Origin: DATBIO01 sp036556965
GTDB lineage: Bacteria > Acidobacteriota > Vicinamibacteria > Fen-336
Direction of reading: 5' to 3'
Length of the DNA: 33,003 bases
Assembly: GCA_036556965.1 (NCBI GenBank)
Contig: DATBIO010000308.1
Coordinates: forward strand, 1 to 33,003
Part shown: positions 15,381 to 23,140 of the stretch, piece by piece
Layout: the number at the start of each line of letters is the position of its first letter
Position numbering within the stretch: the stretch's first letter is position 1
Made by a program: the position numbers and the translations under genes
The notes under the pieces: model-generated
What the model was told of the DNA's origin: nothing
The model's database searches: none
What the model saw: only the letters and a program-made list of their open reading frames with translations

Positions 15381-15935
15381 TCAGTGCGGGCCCGTCCCCG
15401 TGGCCCGCTCGGCCATCTGCTGCCGGACCGCCTCGCCGCGGATGCGGGCGCGGCAGGGCTCGCAGACGAGGTCCTCGGCCGCCTTCGCGCACACGATGCA
15501 GCGGCGCAGGGGGCCGAGGGTCTGCCCGGCGCCGGCCGGCGGGGTCACGGCGCGCCCCGCGGGGACCGTCAGCACCGGGCAGGGGGCCGTCCGCGCCACG
15601 CGCTCGGCCACGCTTCCGAGCAGGAGGTGGGTGAAGCCGGTGCGGCCGTGCGTGCCGACCACGAGCAGAGAGGCGCGCTCGCGCTCGGCGTAGGCCACGA
15701 TCTCCGCGGCGGGCAGCCCGACGAGAACGCTGGCCACCACGGGGCGGCCGAGGTCCTTGACCAGCTCCGTGAGGGCCAGCGCCGTGGACGGCGTCGGGCC
15801 CGACCGCACGGCGTGCACCACGTGGAGGGCGCCGCGCGTCCCCGCGAGGGCCGCGGCCCGCCGCACGACCTCCGGCGAGACCTCCGAGAAATCGACCGCC
15901 GCCACCACCAGCGGTGCCTTCGTTTCGTCGCCCAT
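15381..15935 (-). CDS. Universal stress protein with C-terminal four-cysteine zinc-ribbon-like tail
   Basis: 184 residues. Residues 8-130 are one UspA domain: VVAAVDFSEVSPEVVRRA at the start, THGRTGFTHLLLGSVAERVARTAPCPVLTV with the nucleotide-binding loop at the end. After a linker come about 40 unusual residues with C146-x2-C149-x8-C158-x2-C161, the layout of a small zinc ribbon, followed by a basic helix (RARIRGEAVRQQM). That tail is not part of the standard USP fold and could bind zinc, an iron-sulfur cluster or a partner protein. The ATG at 15935 is preceded by GGAGAG. The gene lies 16 bp downstream of the cytochrome c gene and is probably co-transcribed from the promoter at 16404-16419. 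Confidence 0.9.
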   Translation of the reverse strand: MGDETKAPLVVAAVDFSEVSPEVVRRAAALAGTRGALHVVHAVRSGPTPSTALALTELVKDLGRPVVASVLVGLPAAEIVAYAERERASLLVVGTHGRTGFTHLLLGSVAERVARTAPCPVLTVPAGRAVTPPAGAGQTLGPLRRCIVCAKAAEDLVCEPCRARIRGEAVRQQMAERATGTGPH

Positions 15936-15951
15936 GGCTCTCTCCTCTCCC

Positions 15952-16380
15952 TCAGCGGCGCGCCTTCTCCTGGATCGACTCGAGGTGGCGCACCAGGCGC
16001 GCGATGCTCTCCCGCACCTTCTTCTCGTCGTATCCCTGCTCCGGGACCTTGAGGGCGTCACCCCAGACGGGCATCTCCGTCCCCCCGTGGCCCTTCTGGC
16101 TCGCCCGGCCGTCGATGACGCGGGCCACCAGGTCGGACGGGAAACGGCCCCCCGCGCGCCGGCTCAGCCCCGTGAGGTCCGAGGGCACGTAGAGGAGGCC
16201 CGGGGCCGCGGGTCCGTCGCCGCGCCCCTCGGCGCCGTGGCAGCGCGCGCAGTGCTGCTTGTACAGCTCCGCGCCGGACGCCTCCGGGGAGGGCCCGGCC
16301 GCCTGCGCGCCGGCGGCGAGGCCGGCGAGGACGATGCCGGCCAGGACGCGCACCCACCACACCATCGGCTGACGGTCCAT
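15952..16380 (-). CDS. Periplasmic monohaem c-type cytochrome
   Basis: 142 residues. The N-terminal signal sequence (about 1-28, hydrophobic WVRVLAGIVLAGLAAGAQA with AQA cleavage) sends it to the periplasm or leaves it anchored. One haem site, CARCH (Cys44, Cys47, His48), lies in YKQHCARCHGAEGRGDGPAA; the likely sixth ligand is Met103 in GTEMPVWGD. The layout is that of a class I cytochrome c (cbb3-type/CccA group). Its expected role is a small soluble electron carrier. It is divergent from the USP/hydrogenase operon and shares its control region, so a link to hydrogenase or terminal-oxidase electron flow is plausible but not shown. A GGGAGG ribosome-binding site and a near-perfect sigma-54 promoter precede it. 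Confidence 0.9.
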   Translation of the reverse strand: MDRQPMVWWVRVLAGIVLAGLAAGAQAAGPSPEASGAELYKQHCARCHGAEGRGDGPAAPGLLYVPSDLTGLSRRAGGRFPSDLVARVIDGRASQKGHGGTEMPVWGDALKVPEQGYDEKKVRESIARLVRHLESIQEKARR

Positions 16381-16403
16381 GGCGTACCTCCCGCCAGGGT
16401 GCA

Positions 16404-16419
16404 AGCAACTGTGGTGCCC
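16404..16419 (-). promoter_or_regulatory. Sigma-54 promoter of the cytochrome c/USP pair
   Basis: Minus strand GGGCAC-CACAG-TTGCT differs from TGGCAC-N5-TTGCW only at the first base. The start is predicted near 16393, a few bases before the GGGAGG ribosome-binding site, giving a leader of about 13 bases. Confidence 0.7.
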
Positions 16420-16436
16420 GTCCGGCGCGCCTGCCC

Positions 16437-16453
16437 GGCGCAACCGTTTCCGG
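16437..16453. promoter_or_regulatory. Candidate enhancer-binding-protein site (dyad)
   Basis: GGCGCAAC-C-GTTTCCGG is an imperfect dyad whose left half equals the left half of the perfect palindrome at 32856-32872, and whose core (16438-16452) matches 5760-5774 at 14 of 15 positions. Its centre is about 52 bp upstream of the predicted cytochrome c start, closer than is usual; the second element at 16497 is at a more typical distance. Confidence 0.5.
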
Positions 16454-16467
16454 AATCGGGGTGGGGG

Positions 16468-16487
16468 CGGTGCCGGACACGGCACCG
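16468..16487. repeat. Inverted repeat in the divergent control region
   Basis: CGGTGCC and CGGCACCG-type arms form a perfect 7-bp inverted repeat around a 6-base centre. It lies between the two GGCGCAACCG elements. It could be an operator or a cruciform; it is not followed by T residues. Confidence 0.45.
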
Positions 16488-16496
16488 GCTGCGGGC

Positions 16497-16511
16497 GGCG
16501 CAACCGCCTTG
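16497..16511. promoter_or_regulatory. Second GGCGCAACCG element, half-site
   Basis: GGCGCAACCG is repeated exactly 60 bp after the copy at 16437-16446; here only the left half of the dyad is preserved. It lies about 111 bp upstream of the predicted cytochrome c start and about 130 bp upstream of the possible hydrogenase-operon start at 16634, so it could serve both directions. Confidence 0.45.
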
Positions 16512-16607
16512 AACCGCACGAATCATCCGAGGTGATGCATCGTGCGCATGGAACGCACGGGCGCACGCGCCGACCCTCTCTCCAGCGGCAGTACCGCGCG
16601 CGAGGCG

Positions 16608-16623
16608 CGGTCTCCAGGCTGCC
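16608..16623 (+). promoter_or_regulatory. Weak sigma-54-like promoter for the USP/hydrogenase operon
   Basis: CGGTCT-CCAGG-CTGCC keeps only the invariant GG and GC at the right distance and one T. It is listed because its -24 block resembles that of the hyp promoter (CGGTCC) and because it would start transcription at about 16634, just before the AGGAGG at 16638, the same layout as its neighbours. A weak sigma-70 alternative is TTGAAC at 16509. Confidence 0.25.
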
Positions 16624-16649
16624 GGGGCCGCGGGCACAGGAGGCGAGCC

Positions 16650-17549
16650 ATGAGCGCACAGGCCAACCCCGCCACCGTTCCCCAGCGCGTGGGGGACGGA
16701 CCCGAGCCCGCCCTCTTGCGGACCATCCTCTTCCCCTCCGACCTGTCTCCCGCCTCCGACCTGGCCTTCGACCACGTGCGCCTCCTCGCCGAGCGCTTCT
16801 CGGCGCGCGTGATGCTGGCCCACTTCGTGGACAGCCGCCGCTTCCGGCAGGAGGTGCGCCAGGAGCTCCTCCGCCGCGCCCGGGAGACCGCCTTCGACCA
16901 CCTGGAGAGCCTGGGCGACCAGCTCAAGGTGCGGCACCACGCCATCGTCTACGAGACCGGCGACGTGGGCCGGGCCCTGGTGCGCCACGCGCGCGCCGCG
17001 CGCCCGGACCTCACCGTGCTGGCCACCCACGGGCGCACCGGGCTGGCCCGGATGGTCATCGGCAGCGTGGCGGAGCGGGCGGTGCGCGAGAGCGGGCAAC
17101 CGGTGCTCTGCGTGCGGGAGCCCGCGCACGGCGTGGCCCTGCCCTACCGCCGGCTGCTCGTGCCGACGGACCTGACGGAGTCGTCGTGCCGCGCCTTCCC
17201 CCTCGCGGCGCTGCTGGCCGAGGCCTTCGACGCGGAGATCGTGGCGGTGCACGTGGCCGTGCTGCCCACGGTGGCGTCGCTGAGCGGCATCCCCGAGGTG
17301 GTGGAGCGCGAGGTGCCCTCGGCGGCCGAGATCCGCGACTTCGTGGCCCCCCACGTGGGCAACGCGCGCCTCTCCGTGGCCGCCCCCTCCGGCGCGCCGG
17401 AGGAGGGGATCCTCGGGACGGCGACGGTGGCGAAGACGGACCTGATCGTGATGTCCACCCAGGGCCACGACAGCCTGGGCGACCGGATCCGGGGCAGCCT
17501 GACGGAACGCATCGTCCGCATGGCGCCCTGCCCGGTGCTCGCCCTCTGA
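16650..17549 (+). CDS. Tandem universal stress protein leading the hydrogenase operon
   Basis: 299 residues, two UspA domains. Domain 1 (about 22-156) runs from TILFPSDLSPASDLAFDHV to THGRTGLARMVIGSVAERAVRESGQPVLCV with an intact nucleotide loop. Domain 2 (about 165-299) starts RLLVPTDLTESSCRAFPLA but its loop is degenerate (TQGHDSLGDRIRGSLTERIVRMAPCPVLAL), so only the first domain may bind ATP. The ATG has AGGAGG upstream. Only 11 bp separate its stop from the hydrogenase small-subunit gene, so it is the first gene of that operon. A USP in this position mirrors the one that begins the V-ATPase operon and suggests shared control or a direct role in energy stress. Confidence 0.92.
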   Translation: MSAQANPATVPQRVGDGPEPALLRTILFPSDLSPASDLAFDHVRLLAERFSARVMLAHFVDSRRFRQEVRQELLRRARETAFDHLESLGDQLKVRHHAIVYETGDVGRALVRHARAARPDLTVLATHGRTGLARMVIGSVAERAVRESGQPVLCVREPAHGVALPYRRLLVPTDLTESSCRAFPLAALLAEAFDAEIVAVHVAVLPTVASLSGIPEVVEREVPSAAEIRDFVAPHVGNARLSVAAPSGAPEEGILGTATVAKTDLIVMSTQGHDSLGDRIRGSLTERIVRMAPCPVLAL

Positions 17550-17560
17550 AGAGGTGATCC

Positions 17561-18712
17561 ATGAGCGCGCTGGTCTCCCGGCCGCAGCCTGACGAGCGGC
17601 CCGCCTCCGGTGGCATCGACCGCCGGAGCTTCCTGCAGGTCGTGAGCATGGCCCTGGCCTCCGTCGGCATCACCGGCTCGGCGGCCGCGCGGGTGCTGGA
17701 GGCCGCCACGCGCGGCCTGAAGCCCTCGGTGATCTGGCTGCACTTCCAGGAGTGCACGGGCTGCACCGAGTCGCTCCTGCGGGCGTCCCACCCCTCCCTG
17801 GCCGAGCTGATCCTCGACCTCGTCTCGCTCGACTACCACGAGACGCTGCTGGCGGCGGCGGGACGGCAGGCGGAGGAGGCGCTGCAGGCGGCCATGAAGG
17901 CCAACGCCGGCAAGTACGTCTGCGTGGTGGAGGGCGCCATCCCCACCAAGGACGGCGGCATCTACTGCCAGATCGGCGGCCGCACGGCCCTCGACATGCT
18001 GAAGGAGGTCACGGACAAGGCGGCCGCCGTCATCGCCATCGGGTCCTGCGCCTCCTGGGGCGGCATCCCCTCCGCCGACCCCAATCCGACCGGTGCCACC
18101 GGGGTTCCCATGATCCTGAAGGGAAAGCCGGTGGTGACGCTGCCCGGCTGCCCCGCCAATCCCTACAACTTCCTCGGCACCGTGCTGCAGTTCGTGACCC
18201 TGGGCACCCTGCCCGCCCTGGACGCGCTGGGCCGCCCGCTCTTCGCCTACGCGCGCACCATCCACGAGCACTGCCCGCGCCGCCCGCACTTCGACGCCGG
18301 CCGCTTCGCGCTCAAGTTCGGGGACGAGGGCCACCGCCAGGGCTACTGCCTCTACCGCCTCGGCTGCAAGGGCCCGCAGACCCACGCCAACTGCTCCACG
18401 CAGCACTTCGGCGAGATGGTCGACGCCTGGCCCATCGGCCTGGGCCACCCCTGCTTCGGCTGCACCGAGCAGGCGCTGGGCTTCCGCGTGGCCCTGCACG
18501 ACACGGTGGAGATCGAGCGGCCCACCCCGCCCGACACCTACCCGTCCATCCGCGCGGAGCGGAAGGGCGTGAGCCCCGTGGCCACCGGCCTGGCCGGCCT
18601 CGTCGGCGGCGGCCTCCTCACCGGCGGCGCCCTCTACGCCCGCCGCCTCGCGCAGGACAAGGACGCGGGCCGCCCCGAGCCGCCCGAAGCGGGAACGGGA
18701 AAGGAGGCCTGA
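17561..18712 (+). CDS. hybO: [NiFe]-hydrogenase small subunit (group 1, HybO-like)
   Basis: 383 residues; relays electrons from the Ni-Fe site through three iron-sulfur clusters. A Tat signal (D20-RRSFLQV) exports the folded dimer to the periplasm. Proximal cluster ligands: Cys65 and Cys68 in ECTGCTE, Cys163 in GSCASWGG, Cys197 in GCPANP. Distal: His235, Cys238, Cys263, Cys269. Medial three-iron cluster: Cys278, Cys298, Cys301. The positions that carry the two extra cysteines in oxygen-tolerant enzymes are Gly67 and Gly168 here, so a standard, probably oxygen-sensitive proximal cluster is predicted. A C-terminal helix (about 345-367) anchors the enzyme in the membrane. It is followed by hybA, hybB, hybC and hybD, the same order as the E. 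coli hydrogenase-2 operon. Confidence 0.96.
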   Translation: MSALVSRPQPDERPASGGIDRRSFLQVVSMALASVGITGSAAARVLEAATRGLKPSVIWLHFQECTGCTESLLRASHPSLAELILDLVSLDYHETLLAAAGRQAEEALQAAMKANAGKYVCVVEGAIPTKDGGIYCQIGGRTALDMLKEVTDKAAAVIAIGSCASWGGIPSADPNPTGATGVPMILKGKPVVTLPGCPANPYNFLGTVLQFVTLGTLPALDALGRPLFAYARTIHEHCPRRPHFDAGRFALKFGDEGHRQGYCLYRLGCKGPQTHANCSTQHFGEMVDAWPIGLGHPCFGCTEQALGFRVALHDTVEIERPTPPDTYPSIRAERKGVSPVATGLAGLVGGGLLTGGALYARRLAQDKDAGRPEPPEAGTGKEA

Positions 18713-18713
18713 G

Positions 18714-19616
18714 ATGGCCACCAGCCGCCGCCAGCTCCTGAGGGGCCTGGCCACGGTGGGGGCGGCCACCGCCGCCGCCCCGGGCGCGGCCCGGGCCGCG
18801 GAGGTGCGGCGTGCCCCCGACGACGCCGTGGGGATGCTCTACGACACCACGCTCTGCATCGGGTGCAAGGCCTGCGTGGTGGCCTGCGCCCAGGCCAACG
18901 ACCTCACGCCCGAGCGCGGGACCTACGGGCAGGGGCGCTATCAGGCTCCCGACGACCTCAACGAGAACACCAAGAACATCATCAAGCTCTACACGGAAGA
19001 GGGGCGCACCGCTTACGTCAAGCAGCAGTGCATGCACTGCGTCGATCCCGCCTGCGCCAACGCCTGCATGCTCGGCGCGCTGCAGAAGCGGGAGTTCGGC
19101 ATCGTCACCTACGACGCCTCCAAGTGCATCGGCTGCCGCTATTGCCAGATGGCGTGTCCCTTCGGCATCCCGAAGTTCCAGTGGTCGCGCTACTCCGGGA
19201 AGATCGTGAAGTGCGAGCTGTGCGCGCACCGGCTGGCCAAGGGCCAGCTCCCGGCCTGCGTCGAGGTCTGCCCGCGCCAGGCCGTGATCTACGGCCGCCG
19301 CACCGAGCTCCTCGAGGAGGCCAGGCGCCGGCTGCGGGAGAAGCCCGACCTCTACGTGCAGAAGGTCTACGGAGAGACGGACGCCGGCGGCACGCAGGTC
19401 CTCTACGTGTCGCACGTCCCCTTCGAGAAGCTGGGCCTGCCCGACCTGGGGCCGGAGTCGGTGCCGGCCACCCAGCGCGCGGTCCAGCACGGCATCTACC
19501 GCGGCTTCGCCGCTCCCATCGCCCTCTACGGCCTGCTGGGCGCGCTGGCCTTCCGCAACCGGGCGCGGCCCGACCGCCCGGAAGGGCACGGGGCGGGCGA
19601 GGAGGAGCGGCCATGA
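18714..19616 (+). CDS. hybA: Hydrogenase-2-type ferredoxin subunit HybA
   Basis: 300 residues. Carries electrons between the hydrogenase small subunit and the membrane subunit HybB. It starts with a Tat-type signal (SRRQLLRG, cleavage after about residue 29). Four groups of four cysteines, e.g. C48-x2-C-x2-C-x3-C58 (CIGCKACVVAC), then QQCMHCVDPACANAC, CIGCRYCQMAC and CELCAHRLAKGQLPACVEVC, predict four [4Fe-4S] clusters in the polyferredoxin fold of the NrfC/HybA/DmsB family. A hydrophobic helix near residues 278-292 (PIALYGLLGALAF) fits the single C-terminal anchor of HybA. It lies one base after the small-subunit gene and overlaps hybB by four bases. Confidence 0.94.
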   Translation: MATSRRQLLRGLATVGAATAAAPGAARAAEVRRAPDDAVGMLYDTTLCIGCKACVVACAQANDLTPERGTYGQGRYQAPDDLNENTKNIIKLYTEEGRTAYVKQQCMHCVDPACANACMLGALQKREFGIVTYDASKCIGCRYCQMACPFGIPKFQWSRYSGKIVKCELCAHRLAKGQLPACVEVCPRQAVIYGRRTELLEEARRRLREKPDLYVQKVYGETDAGGTQVLYVSHVPFEKLGLPDLGPESVPATQRAVQHGIYRGFAAPIALYGLLGALAFRNRARPDRPEGHGAGEEERP

Positions 19617-20815
19617 GCACGTACACGCACGCGCAGCCGCGCCCGCTCGGAGGGCCGGTGCTGGCCGGGCCGGTGATGAAGGGCCTGGCCGGCCTGGCCG
19701 CCCTCGGCGTCGGCGTCATGATCTGGCGGCTGATGGCCGGGCTCGGCGCCGTCACCGCCCTCAACGACGGCTACCCGTGGGGCATCTGGATCGCCTTCGA
19801 CGTGGTCACCGGCACCGCCCTGGCCTGCGGCGGGTACGCCATCGCCCTCATGGTGTACATCCTGAACCGCGGCCAGTACCACCCGCTGGTGCGGCCCGCC
19901 CTCCTCACCAGCGCGGCCGGCTACACCCTGGCCGGCCTCTCCATCGTGCTCGACGTCGGGCGACCCTGGCTCACCTGGAAGGTCCCGCTCTACTTCTGGA
20001 GCTGGAACCTCAACTCCGCCCTCCTCGAGGTCGCGCTCTGCATCATGGCCTACATCGTGGTGCTGCAGGTGGAGCTCGCTCCCGTGTACCTGGAGCAGGC
20101 GCGCGAGAGCCGCATCCCGCGCCTGCGCGCCCTGGCGGAGCGGGCCCTGCCCTGGTTCGGCAAGGCCATGCCCTGGATCGTGGCCCTCGGGCTCCTGCTG
20201 CCGACCATGCACCAGTCGTCGCTGGGCTCCCTGATGATGCTGGCCGGTCCGCGCGTGCACGGGCTGTGGTGGACGCCGTGGCTGCCCTTCCTGTTCCTCG
20301 TCTCCTGCATGACCATGGGGTACGCCGCCGTCGTCTTCGAGTCCACGCTCTCCGCCCGTCTCTTCGGGCGCCCCCAGGAGACGCGCATGCTGGGGTCGCT
20401 CTCCGGCGTCATCGCCATCACCGTCGCCCTCTACCTCGGCGTCCGGCTGTCCGACCTGGCCTGGCGCGGGAAGCTCGGGCTGGCCGCCGCCTTCGACCTC
20501 CCCGCGGTGATGTTCCTGCTCGAGATGGCCCTCTTCGCGGCTCCCCTTCTGATCCTGGCCTCGGCCCGGCGGCGCGAGAGGCCCGCCTCGCTGTTCGCGG
20601 CCGGCATGCTCCTCATGCTCGGGGGAGGCGTGTACCGCTTCGACACCTACCTGGTGGCGTTCAACCCCGGCCCGCAGTGGTCGTACTTCCCGAGCGTTCC
20701 CGAGCAGCTGATGACCCTGGGCGTGGTGGCCCTGGAGATCCTCGGCTACGTCTTCGTGGTCCGGCGGTTCCCGATCCTGGGAGGAATGCCGGCCGCGCCC
20801 GCGGCCCGCAGCTAA
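19613..20815 (+). CDS. hybB: Hydrogenase membrane subunit HybB (NrfD/PsrC family)
   Basis: 400 residues, about ten membrane helices. Hydrogenase-2-type enzymes use this haem-free NrfD-family subunit instead of a cytochrome b to pass electrons from HybA to the quinone pool, and the E. coli enzyme can couple this to proton movement. Seen: LNDGYPWGIWIAFDVVTGTALACGGYAIAL, ILNRGQYHPLVRPALLTSAAGYTLAGLSIVLDVGRPW, and LPTMHQSSLGSLMML, which match the family's GYPWGxWI, (K)Y-xPLxRPA and LSTxHQSSLG motifs. A GGAGGAG ribosome-binding site lies in the end of hybA. The partner quinone is probably menaquinone, given the MenA-like gene at 3859 (inference). Confidence 0.94.
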   Translation: MSTYTHAQPRPLGGPVLAGPVMKGLAGLAALGVGVMIWRLMAGLGAVTALNDGYPWGIWIAFDVVTGTALACGGYAIALMVYILNRGQYHPLVRPALLTSAAGYTLAGLSIVLDVGRPWLTWKVPLYFWSWNLNSALLEVALCIMAYIVVLQVELAPVYLEQARESRIPRLRALAERALPWFGKAMPWIVALGLLLPTMHQSSLGSLMMLAGPRVHGLWWTPWLPFLFLVSCMTMGYAAVVFESTLSARLFGRPQETRMLGSLSGVIAITVALYLGVRLSDLAWRGKLGLAAAFDLPAVMFLLEMALFAAPLLILASARRRERPASLFAAGMLLMLGGGVYRFDTYLVAFNPGPQWSYFPSVPEQLMTLGVVALEILGYVFVVRRFPILGGMPAAPAARS

Positions 20816-20827
20816 CGGAGGCCAGAC

Positions 20828-22525
20828 ATGTCGCGCATCGTCATCGACCCCATCACGCGCATCGAGGGCCATCTCCGCATCGACGTGGAGGTGGACGGCG
20901 GCGCCGTGCGCGACGCCTGGGCCTCCGGCCAGATGTTCCGCGGCATCGAGACCATCCTCACCGGGCGCGATCCGCGCGACGCGTGGCTCTTCACGCAGCG
21001 CTTCTGCGGCGTGTGCACCACGGTGCACGCCATCGCCTCCGTGCGCGCGGTGGAGAACGCCATCGGCCTCACCCCTCCCCTCAACGCCCAGTACATCCGC
21101 AACCTCCTCCTCATCGCGCACGCCCTGCACGACCACATCGTGCACTTCTACCACCTGTCCGCCCTGGACTGGGTGGACGTGGTGGCGGCCCTGAAGGCCG
21201 ACGCGGGCAAGGCCTCCACCCTGGCGGAGAGCCTCTCCCCCTGGCCCCACAACGGCCGGCTCGACCTGCAGGCCGTCCAGGACAAGCTGAAGTCCTTCGT
21301 GGACCAGGGCCAGCTGGGGATCTTCGCCAACGGCTACTGGGGCCACCCCGCCATGAAGCTGGCCCCCGAGGTCAACCTGCTGGCCGTGGCCCACTACCTC
21401 CAGGCCCTGGAGTTCCAGCGCAAGGCCAACCAGGTGGTGGCCATCCTCGGCTCCAAGACCCCCAACATCCAGAACCTGGCCGTGGGGGGCGTGGCCAACG
21501 CCATCAACCTCGACAACCAGGCCACCCTCAACATGGAGAAGCTGTACAAGGTGAAGGACCTCCTCGACGAGGTGGTCGGCTTCGTCCAGCAGGTCTACGT
21601 CCCCGACGTGTGCGCCATCGGGGCCATGTACCCCGACTGGTTCGGGTACGGTGCCGGGGTCACCAACTACCTCGCGGTGCCCGACCTGCCGCTGGACGCC
21701 GCGGGCACGCAGTTCGACCTGCCCGGAGGCACGATCTTCGGCGGCGACCTCGCCTCCGCCAAGCCCATCACCTCCTTCGCCGACCCGTACTTCCGCGAGA
21801 ACGTCACCGAGAACATCAGCCACGCCTGGTACGACGGCGAGTGGACCAAGCACCCCTTCGAGGGCGAGACGGTGCCGAAGTACACGAAGTACGAGGCGGG
21901 CGGCAAGTACTCGTGGGTCAAGGCGCCGCGCTTCCAGGGCAAGCCGATGCAGGTCGGCCCGCTGGCGCAGGTGCTGGTCGGGTACGCCACCGGGCACGAG
22001 CCGACGCGCCGGTGGGCCACCGTCGCCCTGGAGAAGGCCTCCGCCATCGCGGGGCGGCGCCTGGGCCCGGAGATCCTGCACTCCACGCTGGGCCGGCACG
22101 CCGCGCGCGCCATCCGCACCGCCATCCTGGCGGAGCTCGCGCAGAAGCACTGGAAGCTGCTCGTCGACAACATCGCGAAGGGCGACACCACGATCTGGAA
22201 CGAGCCCGTGTTCCCGAAGGGAGAACAGCGCGGCTTCGGCTTCCACGAGGCGCCCCGGGGGACCCTGTCGCACTGGGTGGTCATCCGCGACGGCCGCATC
22301 GCCAACTATCAGGCGGTGGTGCCGACCACCTGGAACGCCAGCCCCCGCGACGAGAAGAGCACGAAGGGGCCGTACGAGGCGTCCCTGGTGGGGAACCCCG
22401 TGGCGGACGCGGCGCGGCCGCTGGAGGTGCTGCGCACGGTCCACTCGTTCGATCCGTGCCTGGCCTGCGCCATCCACACCGTGGACGTCGACGGACGCGA
22501 AGTGGCGCGCGTGCGCGCGCTCTGA
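20828..22525 (+). CDS. hybC: [NiFe]-hydrogenase large (catalytic) subunit, HybC-like
   Basis: 565 residues. Holds the Ni-Fe(CN)2CO site that splits H2 in the periplasm; it has no signal of its own and travels with the Tat-tagged small subunit. Both nickel-ligand motifs are intact: RFCGVCTTVH (Cys60, Cys63) and SFDPCLACAIH (Cys544, Cys547, His550). The start MSRIVIDPITRIEGHLRIDVEV is canonical, with Glu13. The 15 residues after His550 (551-565) form the C-terminal peptide removed by the protease encoded next, HybD, after nickel insertion. The complete ligand set and the position in the operon make a functional group 1 uptake hydrogenase, closest to the Hyb (1c) type by gene order. Confidence 0.97.
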   Translation: MSRIVIDPITRIEGHLRIDVEVDGGAVRDAWASGQMFRGIETILTGRDPRDAWLFTQRFCGVCTTVHAIASVRAVENAIGLTPPLNAQYIRNLLLIAHALHDHIVHFYHLSALDWVDVVAALKADAGKASTLAESLSPWPHNGRLDLQAVQDKLKSFVDQGQLGIFANGYWGHPAMKLAPEVNLLAVAHYLQALEFQRKANQVVAILGSKTPNIQNLAVGGVANAINLDNQATLNMEKLYKVKDLLDEVVGFVQQVYVPDVCAIGAMYPDWFGYGAGVTNYLAVPDLPLDAAGTQFDLPGGTIFGGDLASAKPITSFADPYFRENVTENISHAWYDGEWTKHPFEGETVPKYTKYEAGGKYSWVKAPRFQGKPMQVGPLAQVLVGYATGHEPTRRWATVALEKASAIAGRRLGPEILHSTLGRHAARAIRTAILAELAQKHWKLLVDNIAKGDTTIWNEPVFPKGEQRGFGFHEAPRGTLSHWVVIRDGRIANYQAVVPTTWNASPRDEKSTKGPYEASLVGNPVADAARPLEVLRTVHSFDPCLACAIHTVDVDGREVARVRAL

Positions 22526-22534
22526 GGAGGAACC

Positions 22535-23140
22535 ATGCCCGCCAGCGTCGTCGCGCCCGGTTTCGTGCAGGAGCCGCGCTTCGCCGAGACGGCGCAGGCC
22601 GCCGTCTTCGGGATCGGCAACGTCCTCATGGGTGACGACGGCTTCGGGCCGTACGTCGCCCGCGTCCTCGAGGCGAGCTGCTCGTTCCCCCCCAGCGTGA
22701 CCGTGGCCGACCTGGGGACGCCCGGCCCCGACCTCCTCACCTACCTCGACGGGCTCGACCTCGCGGTCCTGGTGGACACGGTCAACGCCATGGGACGCCC
22801 CGGCGACGTCCGCGTCTACACCCGCGACGACCTCCTGCGGCACCCGCCCGGCACGCGTGTCGGCCCGCACGACTCCCACCTCAAGGAAGCGCTCCTGCAC
22901 TCCGCCTTCTCCGGCGGCGGGCCCGATGAGGTGCTCCTGGTGGGCGCCATCCCCCACCGCGTCCGCACGGGCCCCGGGCTGAGCCCCGCCGTGCGCAGCG
23001 CCGTGCCCCTGGCCGCGCACCTCGTCATCCAGGCCCTGGCCGACCGCGGGTGGCCGGTGGCGTTCCGCCGGCACGCCCCGCCCGCGGACATCTGGTGGGA
23101 GCCGCAGCGCCCCGCCCGACCCCTGCCGCGAACCGCCTGA
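22535..23140 (+). CDS. hybD: Hydrogenase maturation protease HybD/HyaD
   Basis: 201 residues. Nickel-dependent endopeptidase that cuts the C-terminal peptide of the large subunit (after His550 of the preceding protein). The N-terminal block AAVFGIGNVLMGDDGFGPYVARVL is the family signature; at the position of HybD Glu16 there is Asp35, as in HycI-type proteases. Asp81 (LVDTV) and His112 (GPHDSHLKEAL) are the other expected nickel ligands. It has about 35 extra residues at the C terminus compared with typical 160-residue members, Pro/Arg-rich and probably disordered. It begins nine bases after the large-subunit stop, so it is co-translated with its substrate. A perfect 18-bp palindrome follows its stop codon. 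Confidence 0.93.
   Translation: MPASVVAPGFVQEPRFAETAQAAVFGIGNVLMGDDGFGPYVARVLEASCSFPPSVTVADLGTPGPDLLTYLDGLDLAVLVDTVNAMGRPGDVRVYTRDDLLRHPPGTRVGPHDSHLKEALLHSAFSGGGPDEVLLVGAIPHRVRTGPGLSPAVRSAVPLAAHLVIQALADRGWPVAFRRHAPPADIWWEPQRPARPLPRTA

Noticed and set aside
16459..16474. Another GG-N10-GC pair read as a sigma-54 promoter
   Set aside because: Only the invariant dinucleotides match; such pairs are expected by chance in GC-rich DNA.
16509..16538. TTGAAC followed by TGATGC as a sigma-70 promoter for the hydrogenase operon
   Set aside because: The -10 hexamer is poor and the leader would exceed 100 bases; kept only as a weak alternative.
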